Of a DNA stretch of 64,000 nucleotides, positions 33,768-41,907 are shown one piece after another; position 1 is the stretch's first letter, and the number at the start of each line of letters is the position of its first letter. Both the position numbers and the translations under genes were made by a program. The notes beneath the pieces were generated by a model, which was not told the origin of the DNA, ran no database searches, and worked only from the letters and a program-made list of their open reading frames with translations. Source of the stretch: Oscillatoriales cyanobacterium (GTDB lineage: Bacteria > Cyanobacteriota > Cyanobacteriia > Cyanobacteriales > Microcoleaceae); NCBI GenBank assembly GCA_004293365.1, contig RDYN01000016.1:41927-105926 (forward strand). Direction: 5' to 3'.

Positions 33768-34018
33768 AAACTCGGCGGTTGAAACCGATCCTACACAAAC
33801 AAAGTCGGCCTCCGCTGACTGAAAAACTCGGCGGTTGAAACCGCGTCTATACAAACAAAGTCGGCCCAGGCCGACTGAAGCATAAGAACAAAATTCGGCG
33901 GTTGAAACCGCGTCTATACAAACAAAGTCGGCCCAGGCCGACTCAAGAATAAAACTCGGCGGTTGAAACCGCGTCTATACAAACAAAGTCGGCCTGGGCC
34001 GACTGAAGAATAACCAGT
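33768..34018. repeat. four tandem ~61-base double-hairpin units between devC and devA
   Basis: Units start at about 33770, 33825, 33893 and 33954. Each contains CGGCGGTTGAAACCGCG (a GCGGTT/AACCGC hairpin), the linker TCTATACAAACAAAG, and AGTCGGCC-CA-GGCCGACT (a second hairpin). The linker is constant, so this is not a CRISPR array. It may act as a transcript-stability or attenuation element within the operon. Confidence 0.9.
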
Positions 34019-34041
34019 CAAATAAATCACCAAAAATTACC

Positions 34042-34788
34042 ATGCAAACCTTAAATTCTCCCGCAAACTTCGACCAAACCATCACAAATCAAGCTGTAAT
34101 CTCAGTCAAAAATCTCAATCATTACTTCGGTAAAGGTTCCCTGAAAAAACAAGCTTTATTTGACATTAATCTCGATATCAACTCTGGGGAAATAGTAATT
34201 ATGACGGGGCCCTCTGGTTCGGGGAAAACAACTTTATTAACGATGTTAGGCGGCCTGCGTTCGGCTCAAGAGGGCAGTCTCAATATTCTGGGGGAAGAAA
34301 TACGCGGAGCTAGCAAAAATCAGTTAACCAAGCTGAGAAAGCAAATTGGTTATATTTTTCAAGCGCATAACTTGATGACGTTTTTGACGGCTAAGCAAAA
34401 TGTGCGGATGTCTTTGGAATTGCACAAGGAAATGCTAAATCAGAATATGGATGCTTTGTCAATATCAATGTTGGAAGCTGTTGGTTTGGGGGAGCGTGTG
34501 AATTATTACCCAGAAAATTTGTCGGGAGGACAAAAACAAAGGGTGGCGATCGCCCGCGCGTTAGTCAGCCGCCCTAAAATAGTCTTAGCGGATGAACCAA
34601 CTGCTGCTTTAGACAAACAATCCGGGCGAGATGTGGTGGAAATTATGCAGAAGCTAGCAAAGGAACAAGGCTGCACGATTTTGCTGGTGACGCACGACAA
34701 TCGCATTCTCGATATTGCCGATCGCATTATCTACATGGAAGACGGGCGTTTAGTGACAAATTTAGCTGATGGGGTAATTAGTCATTAG
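34042..34788 (+). CDS. devA: DevA-type ABC exporter ATPase
   Basis: This is the nucleotide-binding subunit of the DevBCA exporter, related to LolD and MacB. It has Walker A GPSGSGKTT, a Q-loop FQAHNL, the signature LSGGQKQRVAIARAL, Walker B IVLADEPTAALD and the H-loop LVTHDNRI. The 248-residue size is usual. It is the last gene of the operon that begins with tetR, separated from devC by 280 bases of hairpin repeats. Its last codons run into a TAGTCAT heptad array. Confidence 0.93.
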   Translation: MQTLNSPANFDQTITNQAVISVKNLNHYFGKGSLKKQALFDINLDINSGEIVIMTGPSGSGKTTLLTMLGGLRSAQEGSLNILGEEIRGASKNQLTKLRKQIGYIFQAHNLMTFLTAKQNVRMSLELHKEMLNQNMDALSISMLEAVGLGERVNYYPENLSGGQKQRVAIARALVSRPKIVLADEPTAALDKQSGRDVVEIMQKLAKEQGCTILLVTHDNRILDIADRIIYMEDGRLVTNLADGVISH

Positions 34789-34872
34789 TCATTAGTCATT
34801 AGTCATTAGTCGTAGAGTGCGTCGCCACAAAGAATCTCTCAAAAAATAAACAATCGATGAGCGACGCACCAA
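34778..34872. repeat. TAGTCAT heptads followed by a GTGCGTC inverted-repeat element
   Basis: Four TAGTCAT heptads begin at the devA stop. GTAGAGTGCGTCGCC (34807) is inverted against GAGCGACGCACC (about 34858-34870). No gene lies between here and 34958. Confidence 0.8.
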
Positions 34873-34958
34873 ACCAAGAATCATTAGTCATTTGTACAAG
34901 ATGTGAGTTAAAATTAATGGTGAATACTCCCTATAATAAATAGTACAAAGTAACCGCA

Positions 34959-35555
34959 ATGGCTTACAGCGAATTTAATTTAGAAAGGGTCAAAAAAGAC
35001 TTTAACCTAACCACCTTGGAAAGGTTAAATATTTTTGCGGACGCACCTGAAGTAGAAAGCAGTCAATGGCTGAAAGATACTTTGCAATACTATCAGCCGA
35101 TCGTCCGCGGCAGCAACAGCGAGAAAGCTCGATCGGAACTCATCATAGCTCCTATTTTGGTAGAATTGAAAAGACAAAATAATGAGTCAGTAAATTTATT
35201 CTCTGGAGTTGATTTCACCGTTGACGAAGCTAAAGGGTTAAAAGGAATTTGTGATTTTATTGTTACCAAATCCCCAGAAGTTTTTATAATTACTGCCCCA
35301 GTAATTACGATTGTCGAAGCCAAAAAAGAAAATATTAATGCAGGTTTGGGGCAGTGTGCTGCTGAAATGGTTGCTGCTAAAATATTTAACGAGCGATCGG
35401 GTAATGAAGTTGAGGCAATTTACGGAGTTGTAACAACGGGAAGTATTTGGCAATTCCTGAAACTGCAAGGGCAAGAAATAGAAATAGATTTAAGCGAGTA
35501 TTATCTCAAAGACGTGAATAAAATTTTAGGCATTTTGGCGATCGGCATAAGTTGA
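34959..35555 (+). CDS. PD-(D/E)XK nuclease-like protein (HsdR-N type)
   Basis: A 198-residue protein with the layout of restriction-endonuclease-fold proteins. SEKARSELIIAPILVEL (54-70) holds the N-terminal Glu, GICDFIV has Asp99, ITIVEAKKE has Glu120 and Lys122, and GQCAAEM gives the Gln132-x3-Glu136 seen in HsdR-N-like nucleases. All the catalytic positions appear intact. There is no methylase or helicase domain. It lies 155 bases upstream of the vWA-tubulin-ZorAB cassette on the same strand and could be an effector of it or an independent gene. Many cyanobacteria have solitary members of this family with unknown function. Confidence 0.75.
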   Translation: MAYSEFNLERVKKDFNLTTLERLNIFADAPEVESSQWLKDTLQYYQPIVRGSNSEKARSELIIAPILVELKRQNNESVNLFSGVDFTVDEAKGLKGICDFIVTKSPEVFIITAPVITIVEAKKENINAGLGQCAAEMVAAKIFNERSGNEVEAIYGVVTTGSIWQFLKLQGQEIEIDLSEYYLKDVNKILGILAIGIS

Positions 35556-35675
35556 TCGAGATGGTTTAGGTGAATTTAATTTTGTAAACTGTGACACATT
35601 TCAATTGTAGATATTATTTTCCCTATTGCCTATTCTCTTTTGTGGAGTGTCACCATATTTATATGCACAACAGGT

Positions 35676-35681
35676 TATAAT
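35676..35681 (+). promoter_or_regulatory. candidate -10 box before the vWA gene
   Basis: A consensus TATAAT, preceded by GGT, lies 30 bases before the proposed TTG start at 35711. No clear -35 hexamer is seen 17 bases upstream. AGGG at 35697-35700 may serve as a ribosome site. This would place a promoter at the head of the four-gene cassette. Confidence 0.4.
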
Positions 35682-35710
35682 ACTCTGAATAACTTTAGGG
35701 TTGTACTTCC

Positions 35711-36859
35711 TTGGCTGATTATTGTCCGACAGTTACTCCAGGGCAACCTCTTGTCCCTTTACAAAAAACAGGTCTAGAATTGGTGGCTCTTCTACATGGA
35801 GGTCGCGATGTAGTTTTAGCAATTGATTTGACGGAGAGTGTTGGCCTTAACGATGAAGGTCGCATCCGTTTGCGTCAGATTGTTGAGGATAGTTTGCAAC
35901 CAGGAGATACGGTTTATATTGTTCCTTTTGCAACAACAGTAAATCCACTGCCGCCCAGTGTCAACCCTCTACTACCAGAAAGTTCTATTAAATTTAATAG
36001 CAAAAAGGATATTGACCTAATTTTGCAGGCTATTCCTTTTCAGCCAAATCTAAGTCTTCAAAATACCGATATTCAGCAGGCTGAACTTACCATTTATCAA
36101 GGTCTTGCAAATCTTAATCAGTGCCGTTTGGGGCAGAATCAACCAATTAAACCTCAGTCTGTAGTTTGGACTACTGATGCCCCACTATCTACTAAGTCGC
36201 CAGCGAGTTCAGATGACTGGGTAGAAACACCCGCAGATAGTCCGTTTCGGCAGGGGAATTCTCAAGCAAGTCAACAGCGTCAAGCTTGGTTTAAGGTATT
36301 GCCTTTGCGGAAGAGATCCTATACAATTACGACCAAGGATAATAAAGGATATGAATTAAGTGTTGTTGATATTTCTCCTAATGTACAGGAGTTTTGTACA
36401 CCGGCACCGGGAGGGCGAGAAACTTGTCTAGTTTCTGCTTATTTATTTAATCAGTTATGGTTGCCGCTATCAATTTCGGGAATTGTCCTCGCTGCTGCTA
36501 TAGCTACTACTATCAAGTTCTGGCGCCTGCAAAGGAAATGGAAGCTGGCTGTAGATTTGAGAGCTACTGCGAAAGAGGATGACCAAGTATGCTATCTGGG
36601 AAATAATCAAAGAATTGCGATCGGCGAGTACGAATCTAGCTGTACCAATTCGATTGATACTCCAGGGCCCGAAGTTAGAGGTTATTTAGTGCGGAAAGGG
36701 GAAAAACTTTATTTAGAACCAACTGAACAGGCGACTATTTTTTTGAATGGCAAAGAAGTGAGTCAACGGACGTTGATAACTAATACTGGTCGAATTAGGC
36801 TCAATTGTCCTATTTTTAACAAGCAAAATTACGAAATTGTGATTCAAGTCAAAAAATAA
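35711..36859 (+). CDS. vWA-domain single-pass membrane protein
   Basis: A 382-residue protein of the tubulin-ZorAB cassette. A von Willebrand A fold spans about 25-220. VVLAIDLTES (35-43) is a DxTxS variant of the metal-binding MIDAS, and VVWTTDAPL (151-159) is the later MIDAS strand. A transmembrane helix lies at about 249-270, followed by basic WRLQRKWK. The C-terminal 110 residues form a beta-rich domain with FHA-like spacing (RIAIGEYESS, GYLVRKGEKLYLE, TIFLNGKEV, YEIVIQVKK). The only in-frame start after a stop at 35696 is TTG 35711, and it gives no signal peptide. tubZ-like 36878 follows after 18 bases. Confidence 0.75.
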   Translation: MADYCPTVTPGQPLVPLQKTGLELVALLHGGRDVVLAIDLTESVGLNDEGRIRLRQIVEDSLQPGDTVYIVPFATTVNPLPPSVNPLLPESSIKFNSKKDIDLILQAIPFQPNLSLQNTDIQQAELTIYQGLANLNQCRLGQNQPIKPQSVVWTTDAPLSTKSPASSDDWVETPADSPFRQGNSQASQQRQAWFKVLPLRKRSYTITTKDNKGYELSVVDISPNVQEFCTPAPGGRETCLVSAYLFNQLWLPLSISGIVLAAAIATTIKFWRLQRKWKLAVDLRATAKEDDQVCYLGNNQRIAIGEYESSCTNSIDTPGPEVRGYLVRKGEKLYLEPTEQATIFLNGKEVSQRTLITNTGRIRLNCPIFNKQNYEIVIQVKK

Positions 36860-36877
36860 ATAACTTAGGAGAGCAAT

Positions 36878-39800
36878 ATGACTCAATCTACAAGCAGCGA
36901 TCGCCAAGTTCGGGGTATAAATAGGACAATTTGTATTGGTTTAGGCGGTACAGGAAGAGATGTATTAATGCGAATTCGCCGCTTAATCGTAGATCGCTAT
37001 GGAGATTTAAGTCAGTTGCCGATCGTGAGTTTTGTTCACATCGATACCGACAAGGCCGCAACACAAGTATCGGGTTTGCGAACTGGTAGTACCTATCACG
37101 GTGTTGATCTCAGTTTTCGCGACTCTGAAAAAGTAGGCGCGACAATGACATCAGCAGAAGTAACTAACTTTGTGCAGGGATTAGAACGGCGTTCCAAGTA
37201 CGACCGCCAAGGGCCTTACGACCATATTGCCCGTTGGTTTCCGCCCCAATTACTGCGAAATATTAAAGCAGTAGAAGAAGGAGCAAAAGGCATTAGACCT
37301 GTAGGCAGATTGGCTTTTTTCCATAACTATCAAAAAATCAAAACAGCGGTAGAAACCGCAGAAAGGCGGACGCGAGGACACGAGGCAAATTTATTAAAAT
37401 CTGGCTTAAGACTTGAACCAGGATTGAATATTTTTGTCGTGGGTTCTCTATGCGGCGGCACTGGTAGCGGAATGTTTTTAGATGTTGCTTATAGTCTCAG
37501 ACAAGCTTACGGCGATGCAGGGGCTCAAATTGTCGGATATTTGGTGATTAGTCCGCAGTTATATGGCAATACTTCTAATATGAGTGCCAATACTTATGCT
37601 GCACTTAAGGAACTGAATTACTACACCACTCCTGGTACTAAATTTGAGGCTTGTTATGATATGCAAAACTTAGTTTTAGTGCAGGAATCGCGGCCGCCTT
37701 TTGACTATGCTTATTTAGTTTCAAATCAAACTGCGGGCGAGTATTCGATTCTAGAACAGCGCAAATTATGCAATGTTATTGCTCATAAAATAGCACTAGA
37801 TTTTTCTGGAGAATTAGCGCCTGTAGTTAAGGGAATGCGGGATAATTTCTTGCAGCATTTGATTCAGTGGGATGACCATCCGCGACCAAATATCCAGCGG
37901 TATTTAACTTTCGGACTGGCGGCGATTTATTTTCCCCGCGACATTATTGTCCAAATTGCATTAACTCGAATTAGTTTAAAATTGGTAACATTCTGGTTAA
38001 ATGGAGAGGGACAAAGCCCAGATCCGCAGTCGTCACTCGATCAATTTTTAATTCAGTATCGGTGGCATAGCGATTTGGCTAATAGGGATGGTTTTACTCT
38101 CAAATTAGCAGCAGCAGTGCAAGAATCCAATAAGACTTTTGCCAGTATGCTCAATACTTGGAGAAATGCCAAGTTAGAGAGAGTAATAAATGATTGCCAA
38201 AGCAAGGACGATCGCATCGGAATCAGGCAAACTTTACCGCGAGAGTTTCGCGATCAGTTTCGCAAAACTCAGCCTGGGGAAACTGAGACTACAAGGGGAA
38301 TTTGGCTGACAAGATTGTTACAAATTCGTCCGACGATTACGGAACAGTTTAAGCATGATATCGATGAGTTTTTAGCTGGTTTGTTGACTCCGGGAAATGT
38401 GAAATTTTCGATTAAAAGCAGTCGCGATTGGTTAGATGCTTTGCAAACCGATTTGAATCGTTATCAGCTTCAGTTGGAGGAAGAGATTGCTAAATTTGGG
38501 GGAACTCGCAAGCTGGAAGATTTGGAGAAAAAATGGCGAGATGCGGAAGAGATTATTGACGAGATTGAGCAAAAATTTGACTTCCCAATTTTGGGGAGCA
38601 AGAATCGGCAAGTGCAAGCTGAAGCTAAAAGAGTTGTGCGGGAAGTCTGCGATTTAATTAAGCACAACTTTGATTTAGTGGTAACTCAGGAAGTGCTGCA
38701 AATTGTCGGAGATTTGCAGAAGCACGTTTTAGAACATTCAACTCAATTGGCTGGTTTTAACCGCTTGGTAGGCAATCTGAAGAGTGACTATGAGAAGGAG
38801 GAAAGCGATTTAAGACAATTGAATTTTGATGAAATGAGCGGCGAGGCAATTTTTGACAATAAAGATATTGAGGAGTGTTATAAAACCTTGCTACCGGAGC
38901 AAGATTTGCGCTCTCAGTTGGTGTTGGTGAGCAAGGAGATTACAAAAGTTTCTGGAGTGGAAGATTCGATTGCTTATTTGATCGATCGCACTGCTCAATT
39001 ACAACTGCAAAAGGAAATTGATTTGACAGTTGACAAGTTATTTGGTTCTCGCAGCACTCAGATTGTTCAATCTGTGATTAAGCGTTTTATCCAAAATTAT
39101 TCGATTCAGGATCGTTCCACTCGTTTGGGACAAATTAGACAGGAATCTGAGCCACTGCTACGCTTAAACTTGAGCGATCCCTACTTCCGTAATAGTCCTG
39201 CGAAAAAAAGTGAGTTAGTAGGTTTTAAGGATACTGACGAGTCTGAAGTTCAGCAGTTTAAACTTACTTTGGGAAGGGATTTAGGAATTGGAGAAAGTGT
39301 CCTGAAACCTACTCAAGCTGAGGATGAAATTTTAATTGTGACTGAGTATGCGGGGTTTCCTCTGAGACTGATTAGCGGTTTGGAACAGATGCGAAATCCC
39401 TACATTCGCGAGCTCAATTCTGAGAGTTCTTTTCTACACAATGACTACCGAACTCGGTTTACTGACATTATTCCGCCTGATGCTCTTATTATGGAGGAAT
39501 TAGAGGATATTCTTTATCCTTGTTTGGCTTTCGATCTGATTGGTAAAAATGCAAATACCCAGCAGTTGGAGTTTTCGTATTATGACGAATTGCGGGACTG
39601 TAATTCTAATGCTGGGATTAGTTCAGTCTGGAATCAAGCACTGGAAGAATTGGCTAATCGACGGGATATGACTGATGCTTTGAAGAGGTTGTTGGATCTA
39701 GCGATCGCTCGGATTGAAAAAAATCCTAATCTTTGGCAAGATGACTATTTACCGAAGTTACGGGATTTTGTAGATTTTGTAGATAAGTTGCCGGAGAATC

Positions 39801-40129
39801 ATCCTAATTATCCTTACAAAGCTACGGTGGTTGGGGTTCCTGGAACTACTGAAATGCCTGCTAAGGAGGGGATTATCAATCGTTTTCGTAAAAGAATGGC
39901 TGAAAGATTTAAAGGTTTACAAAATCCTAAAACTTCGCCTCCGGGAATCGGTTATTCTCAGGAAGTCATTCAGGCAGAAATAGTTGATGAGCCTACTGAT
40001 TATGTTGATAATCGTGCTAAGAGACGGCAAGAATTGGAGCTGTTAAAACAGGATGTGAATGATGGTATTATTACCGATCAGGAGTATGAAAAGGAGCGGC
40101 AAAAGATTTTAAATAAGTATCCGATTTGA
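36878..40129 (+). CDS. large tubulin-like GTPase (Tubulin_2 type) with coiled coil and SHOCT-like tail
   Basis: A 1083-residue protein. Its N-terminal third is tubulin/FtsZ-like: ICIGLGGTGRDVLMRIRRL (18-36) is the first nucleotide loop, and FVVGSLCGGTGSGMFLDVAY (186-205) contains the tubulin signature GGTGSG (193-198). The middle is long and helical, with coiled-coil stretches near residues 510-640. The last 40 residues (LELLKQDVNDGIITDQEYEKERQKIL) look like a SHOCT oligomerisation motif. Tubulin-like proteins of this sort are known from bacterial conflict-type gene clusters; the substrate is not known. GGAG precedes the ATG. It lies between the vWA gene and the ZorA-like gene on the same strand. 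Confidence 0.85.
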   Translation: MTQSTSSDRQVRGINRTICIGLGGTGRDVLMRIRRLIVDRYGDLSQLPIVSFVHIDTDKAATQVSGLRTGSTYHGVDLSFRDSEKVGATMTSAEVTNFVQGLERRSKYDRQGPYDHIARWFPPQLLRNIKAVEEGAKGIRPVGRLAFFHNYQKIKTAVETAERRTRGHEANLLKSGLRLEPGLNIFVVGSLCGGTGSGMFLDVAYSLRQAYGDAGAQIVGYLVISPQLYGNTSNMSANTYAALKELNYYTTPGTKFEACYDMQNLVLVQESRPPFDYAYLVSNQTAGEYSILEQRKLCNVIAHKIALDFSGELAPVVKGMRDNFLQHLIQWDDHPRPNIQRYLTFGLAAIYFPRDIIVQIALTRISLKLVTFWLNGEGQSPDPQSSLDQFLIQYRWHSDLANRDGFTLKLAAAVQESNKTFASMLNTWRNAKLERVINDCQSKDDRIGIRQTLPREFRDQFRKTQPGETETTRGIWLTRLLQIRPTITEQFKHDIDEFLAGLLTPGNVKFSIKSSRDWLDALQTDLNRYQLQLEEEIAKFGGTRKLEDLEKKWRDAEEIIDEIEQKFDFPILGSKNRQVQAEAKRVVREVCDLIKHNFDLVVTQEVLQIVGDLQKHVLEHSTQLAGFNRLVGNLKSDYEKEESDLRQLNFDEMSGEAIFDNKDIEECYKTLLPEQDLRSQLVLVSKEITKVSGVEDSIAYLIDRTAQLQLQKEIDLTVDKLFGSRSTQIVQSVIKRFIQNYSIQDRSTRLGQIRQESEPLLRLNLSDPYFRNSPAKKSELVGFKDTDESEVQQFKLTLGRDLGIGESVLKPTQAEDEILIVTEYAGFPLRLISGLEQMRNPYIRELNSESSFLHNDYRTRFTDIIPPDALIMEELEDILYPCLAFDLIGKNANTQQLEFSYYDELRDCNSNAGISSVWNQALEELANRRDMTDALKRLLDLAIARIEKNPNLWQDDYLPKLRDFVDFVDKLPENHPNYPYKATVVGVPGTTEMPAKEGIINRFRKRMAERFKGLQNPKTSPPGIGYSQEVIQAEIVDEPTDYVDNRAKRRQELELLKQDVNDGIITDQEYEKERQKILNKYPI

Positions 40130-40208
40130 TGAAAATTGTGGCTGGCGGGTTTACCTCGCCTTTTACAACACAGGTATCTAGCATTTTTCATTCTGGAGTT
40201 GATCGATT

Positions 40209-41843
40209 ATGTTTTTTGACTTGTTAAAATTGTTAAAATTAGTTCCAATGTACTTGCGTGTTCTGATTATACTGCTGGTGTTTTTACCTGCTTTATTTGC
40301 GGGACTCCAACGAATTAGTCTTTATGGCAATTTAGTGCAAAAGACAAAAGAAGTAAGATTGCTACTGAAGGATAACAAAGCAGGCTCGAAACCGAGAATT
40401 GTTGAAGATTTGGAAAGTAGATTTAAAGCTGCTAGTCAGTATCTAGAAGAAGTGAATTCAGCGGCTTTAATTGATGGAATTTATGGTGAACAGAAGATTG
40501 TATTTTTGGGGAGGCAGTTTGGTTACGATGCGATAGATTATTTTTGTCGCATCTTACCTAATCTGTTGATATCTTTTGGTTTATTAGGTACCTTTTTAGG
40601 GATTACGCTTAATTTATCTAATCTGAGTCAAACAATTACTCAACTTCAGGGAAATACAAATATTAATCAGGATTTAGTATTTGCTGAATTGCAGAAACCG
40701 TTGCAAGGGATGGGAATTGCTTTTATTACCAGTCTGATAGCAGTATTTTGTAGTTCTGCTTTGACTGTGGTCAATTTTCTATGGAATACTGGTTTAGCTA
40801 AGTCACAGTTAATTAGCTATTTAGAGGATTATTTGGATAATGTTTATCAACCAAAAATACAGGGACAAACTCGCCTTGATAAAGTAGTTAAAGGCATGGC
40901 AGATACATTTGACAACTTTTTAACTAGATTTGGTCAAACTGTCCGTGAGGGTGTAGAATCTGCTCTAAAAGAAAAGATTGAAGAAATCATTAAAGCTAAT
41001 CTTAAGGCTGCTAATTTAGCGGAACAAGTTTACGGTCGTTTAGCGGAAGCTTCTGGTACAATTGCTAGGGGTGCTCATGAATTTCAGGAAGCTGCGCGTA
41101 GATTTACAGAAGCGACTAACACATTGGAAAATAGCGATTTTCCTGAGAAATTATCAATAGCTACAGCTAATTTAGCTACCACACAAATTAATTTTTCTAA
41201 CTCAACTTCAAGTTTAGCTGATACTGTTGAATCTCTGGGAATTACCTTGAGTCAAATCCAGGATTTTAGCAAACAGTTAGTAAATGTGACAGAAGAAATC
41301 AGCCTGCTCAATCAGAGTTCAGTCCAAGTGTTAGGATTGCATCAAACTAATCAACAGTCACTAAGCCAGATTATTCCAAAACTTCAGCAAGGCTCGCAGA
41401 GTTTTGAGTCTGCTGTCACAACGCTTGACAAACTACAGAAAAGGATTGTAGTTAGAGTAGATAGTTTGGATAAAGTACAAGTTGAGTTGACAAAGTTAGT
41501 ACAGACTATCAATAACTATACAAATCAGGTTAATTTGGGGATTGACTCTATGACTGGCGGGATTACTAAAACTATTAGCCATCAAACGGAGAATAACAAT
41601 CTACAATCGCAAGCCATCGTCGCAAGTATTAACTCTTTTGCTGGCAGCATTGCAGAAACGATGAACAATCAAGCTGATAGTAACAGGCAGCAATCGGAAG
41701 CGATCGCCGAAAGTATTGAGCAATACGTCCATCACCTCAGTGACATAAAATCTGAGCTTGCTGAGTTGGTAGAGACTTTGAGAGAGAAGATAGAAAGTCC
41801 GGTTGTTGATAAACATCTCAGCGATCAAAATTCCTGGGGATAG
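40209..41843 (+). CDS. ZorA/MotA/ExbB-like proton-channel subunit with long coiled-coil tail
   Basis: A 544-residue inner-membrane protein. Hydrophobic segments lie at about 13-32, 113-137 and 167-192. The second contains LLISFGLLGTFLGITLNL, close to the GLLGT(F/V)xG motif of ExbB, TolQ and ZorA. The cytoplasmic tail from about 215 to 544 is almost entirely helical and Gln/Ser/Thr-rich (repeated NxxxQ and VxxL patterns), like the long ZorA tail that transmits signal in Zorya. MotA and ExbB lack such a tail, so ZorA is the closest match. Its partner is the next gene. It lies 79 bases after the tubulin-like gene. Confidence 0.85.
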   Translation: MFFDLLKLLKLVPMYLRVLIILLVFLPALFAGLQRISLYGNLVQKTKEVRLLLKDNKAGSKPRIVEDLESRFKAASQYLEEVNSAALIDGIYGEQKIVFLGRQFGYDAIDYFCRILPNLLISFGLLGTFLGITLNLSNLSQTITQLQGNTNINQDLVFAELQKPLQGMGIAFITSLIAVFCSSALTVVNFLWNTGLAKSQLISYLEDYLDNVYQPKIQGQTRLDKVVKGMADTFDNFLTRFGQTVREGVESALKEKIEEIIKANLKAANLAEQVYGRLAEASGTIARGAHEFQEAARRFTEATNTLENSDFPEKLSIATANLATTQINFSNSTSSLADTVESLGITLSQIQDFSKQLVNVTEEISLLNQSSVQVLGLHQTNQQSLSQIIPKLQQGSQSFESAVTTLDKLQKRIVVRVDSLDKVQVELTKLVQTINNYTNQVNLGIDSMTGGITKTISHQTENNNLQSQAIVASINSFAGSIAETMNNQADSNRQQSEAIAESIEQYVHHLSDIKSELAELVETLREKIESPVVDKHLSDQNSWG

Positions 41844-41907
41844 CTATAAATTCCAGAGAATATACCGAATGAGTAATTTTTTTAACCACAACTGAGAACT
41901 TTAAATT

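Noticed and set aside
33768..34018. CRISPR-like array between devC and devA
   Set aside because: The repeat units are regular, but the intervening linker is the same in every copy, so there are no spacers. No cas genes are nearby.
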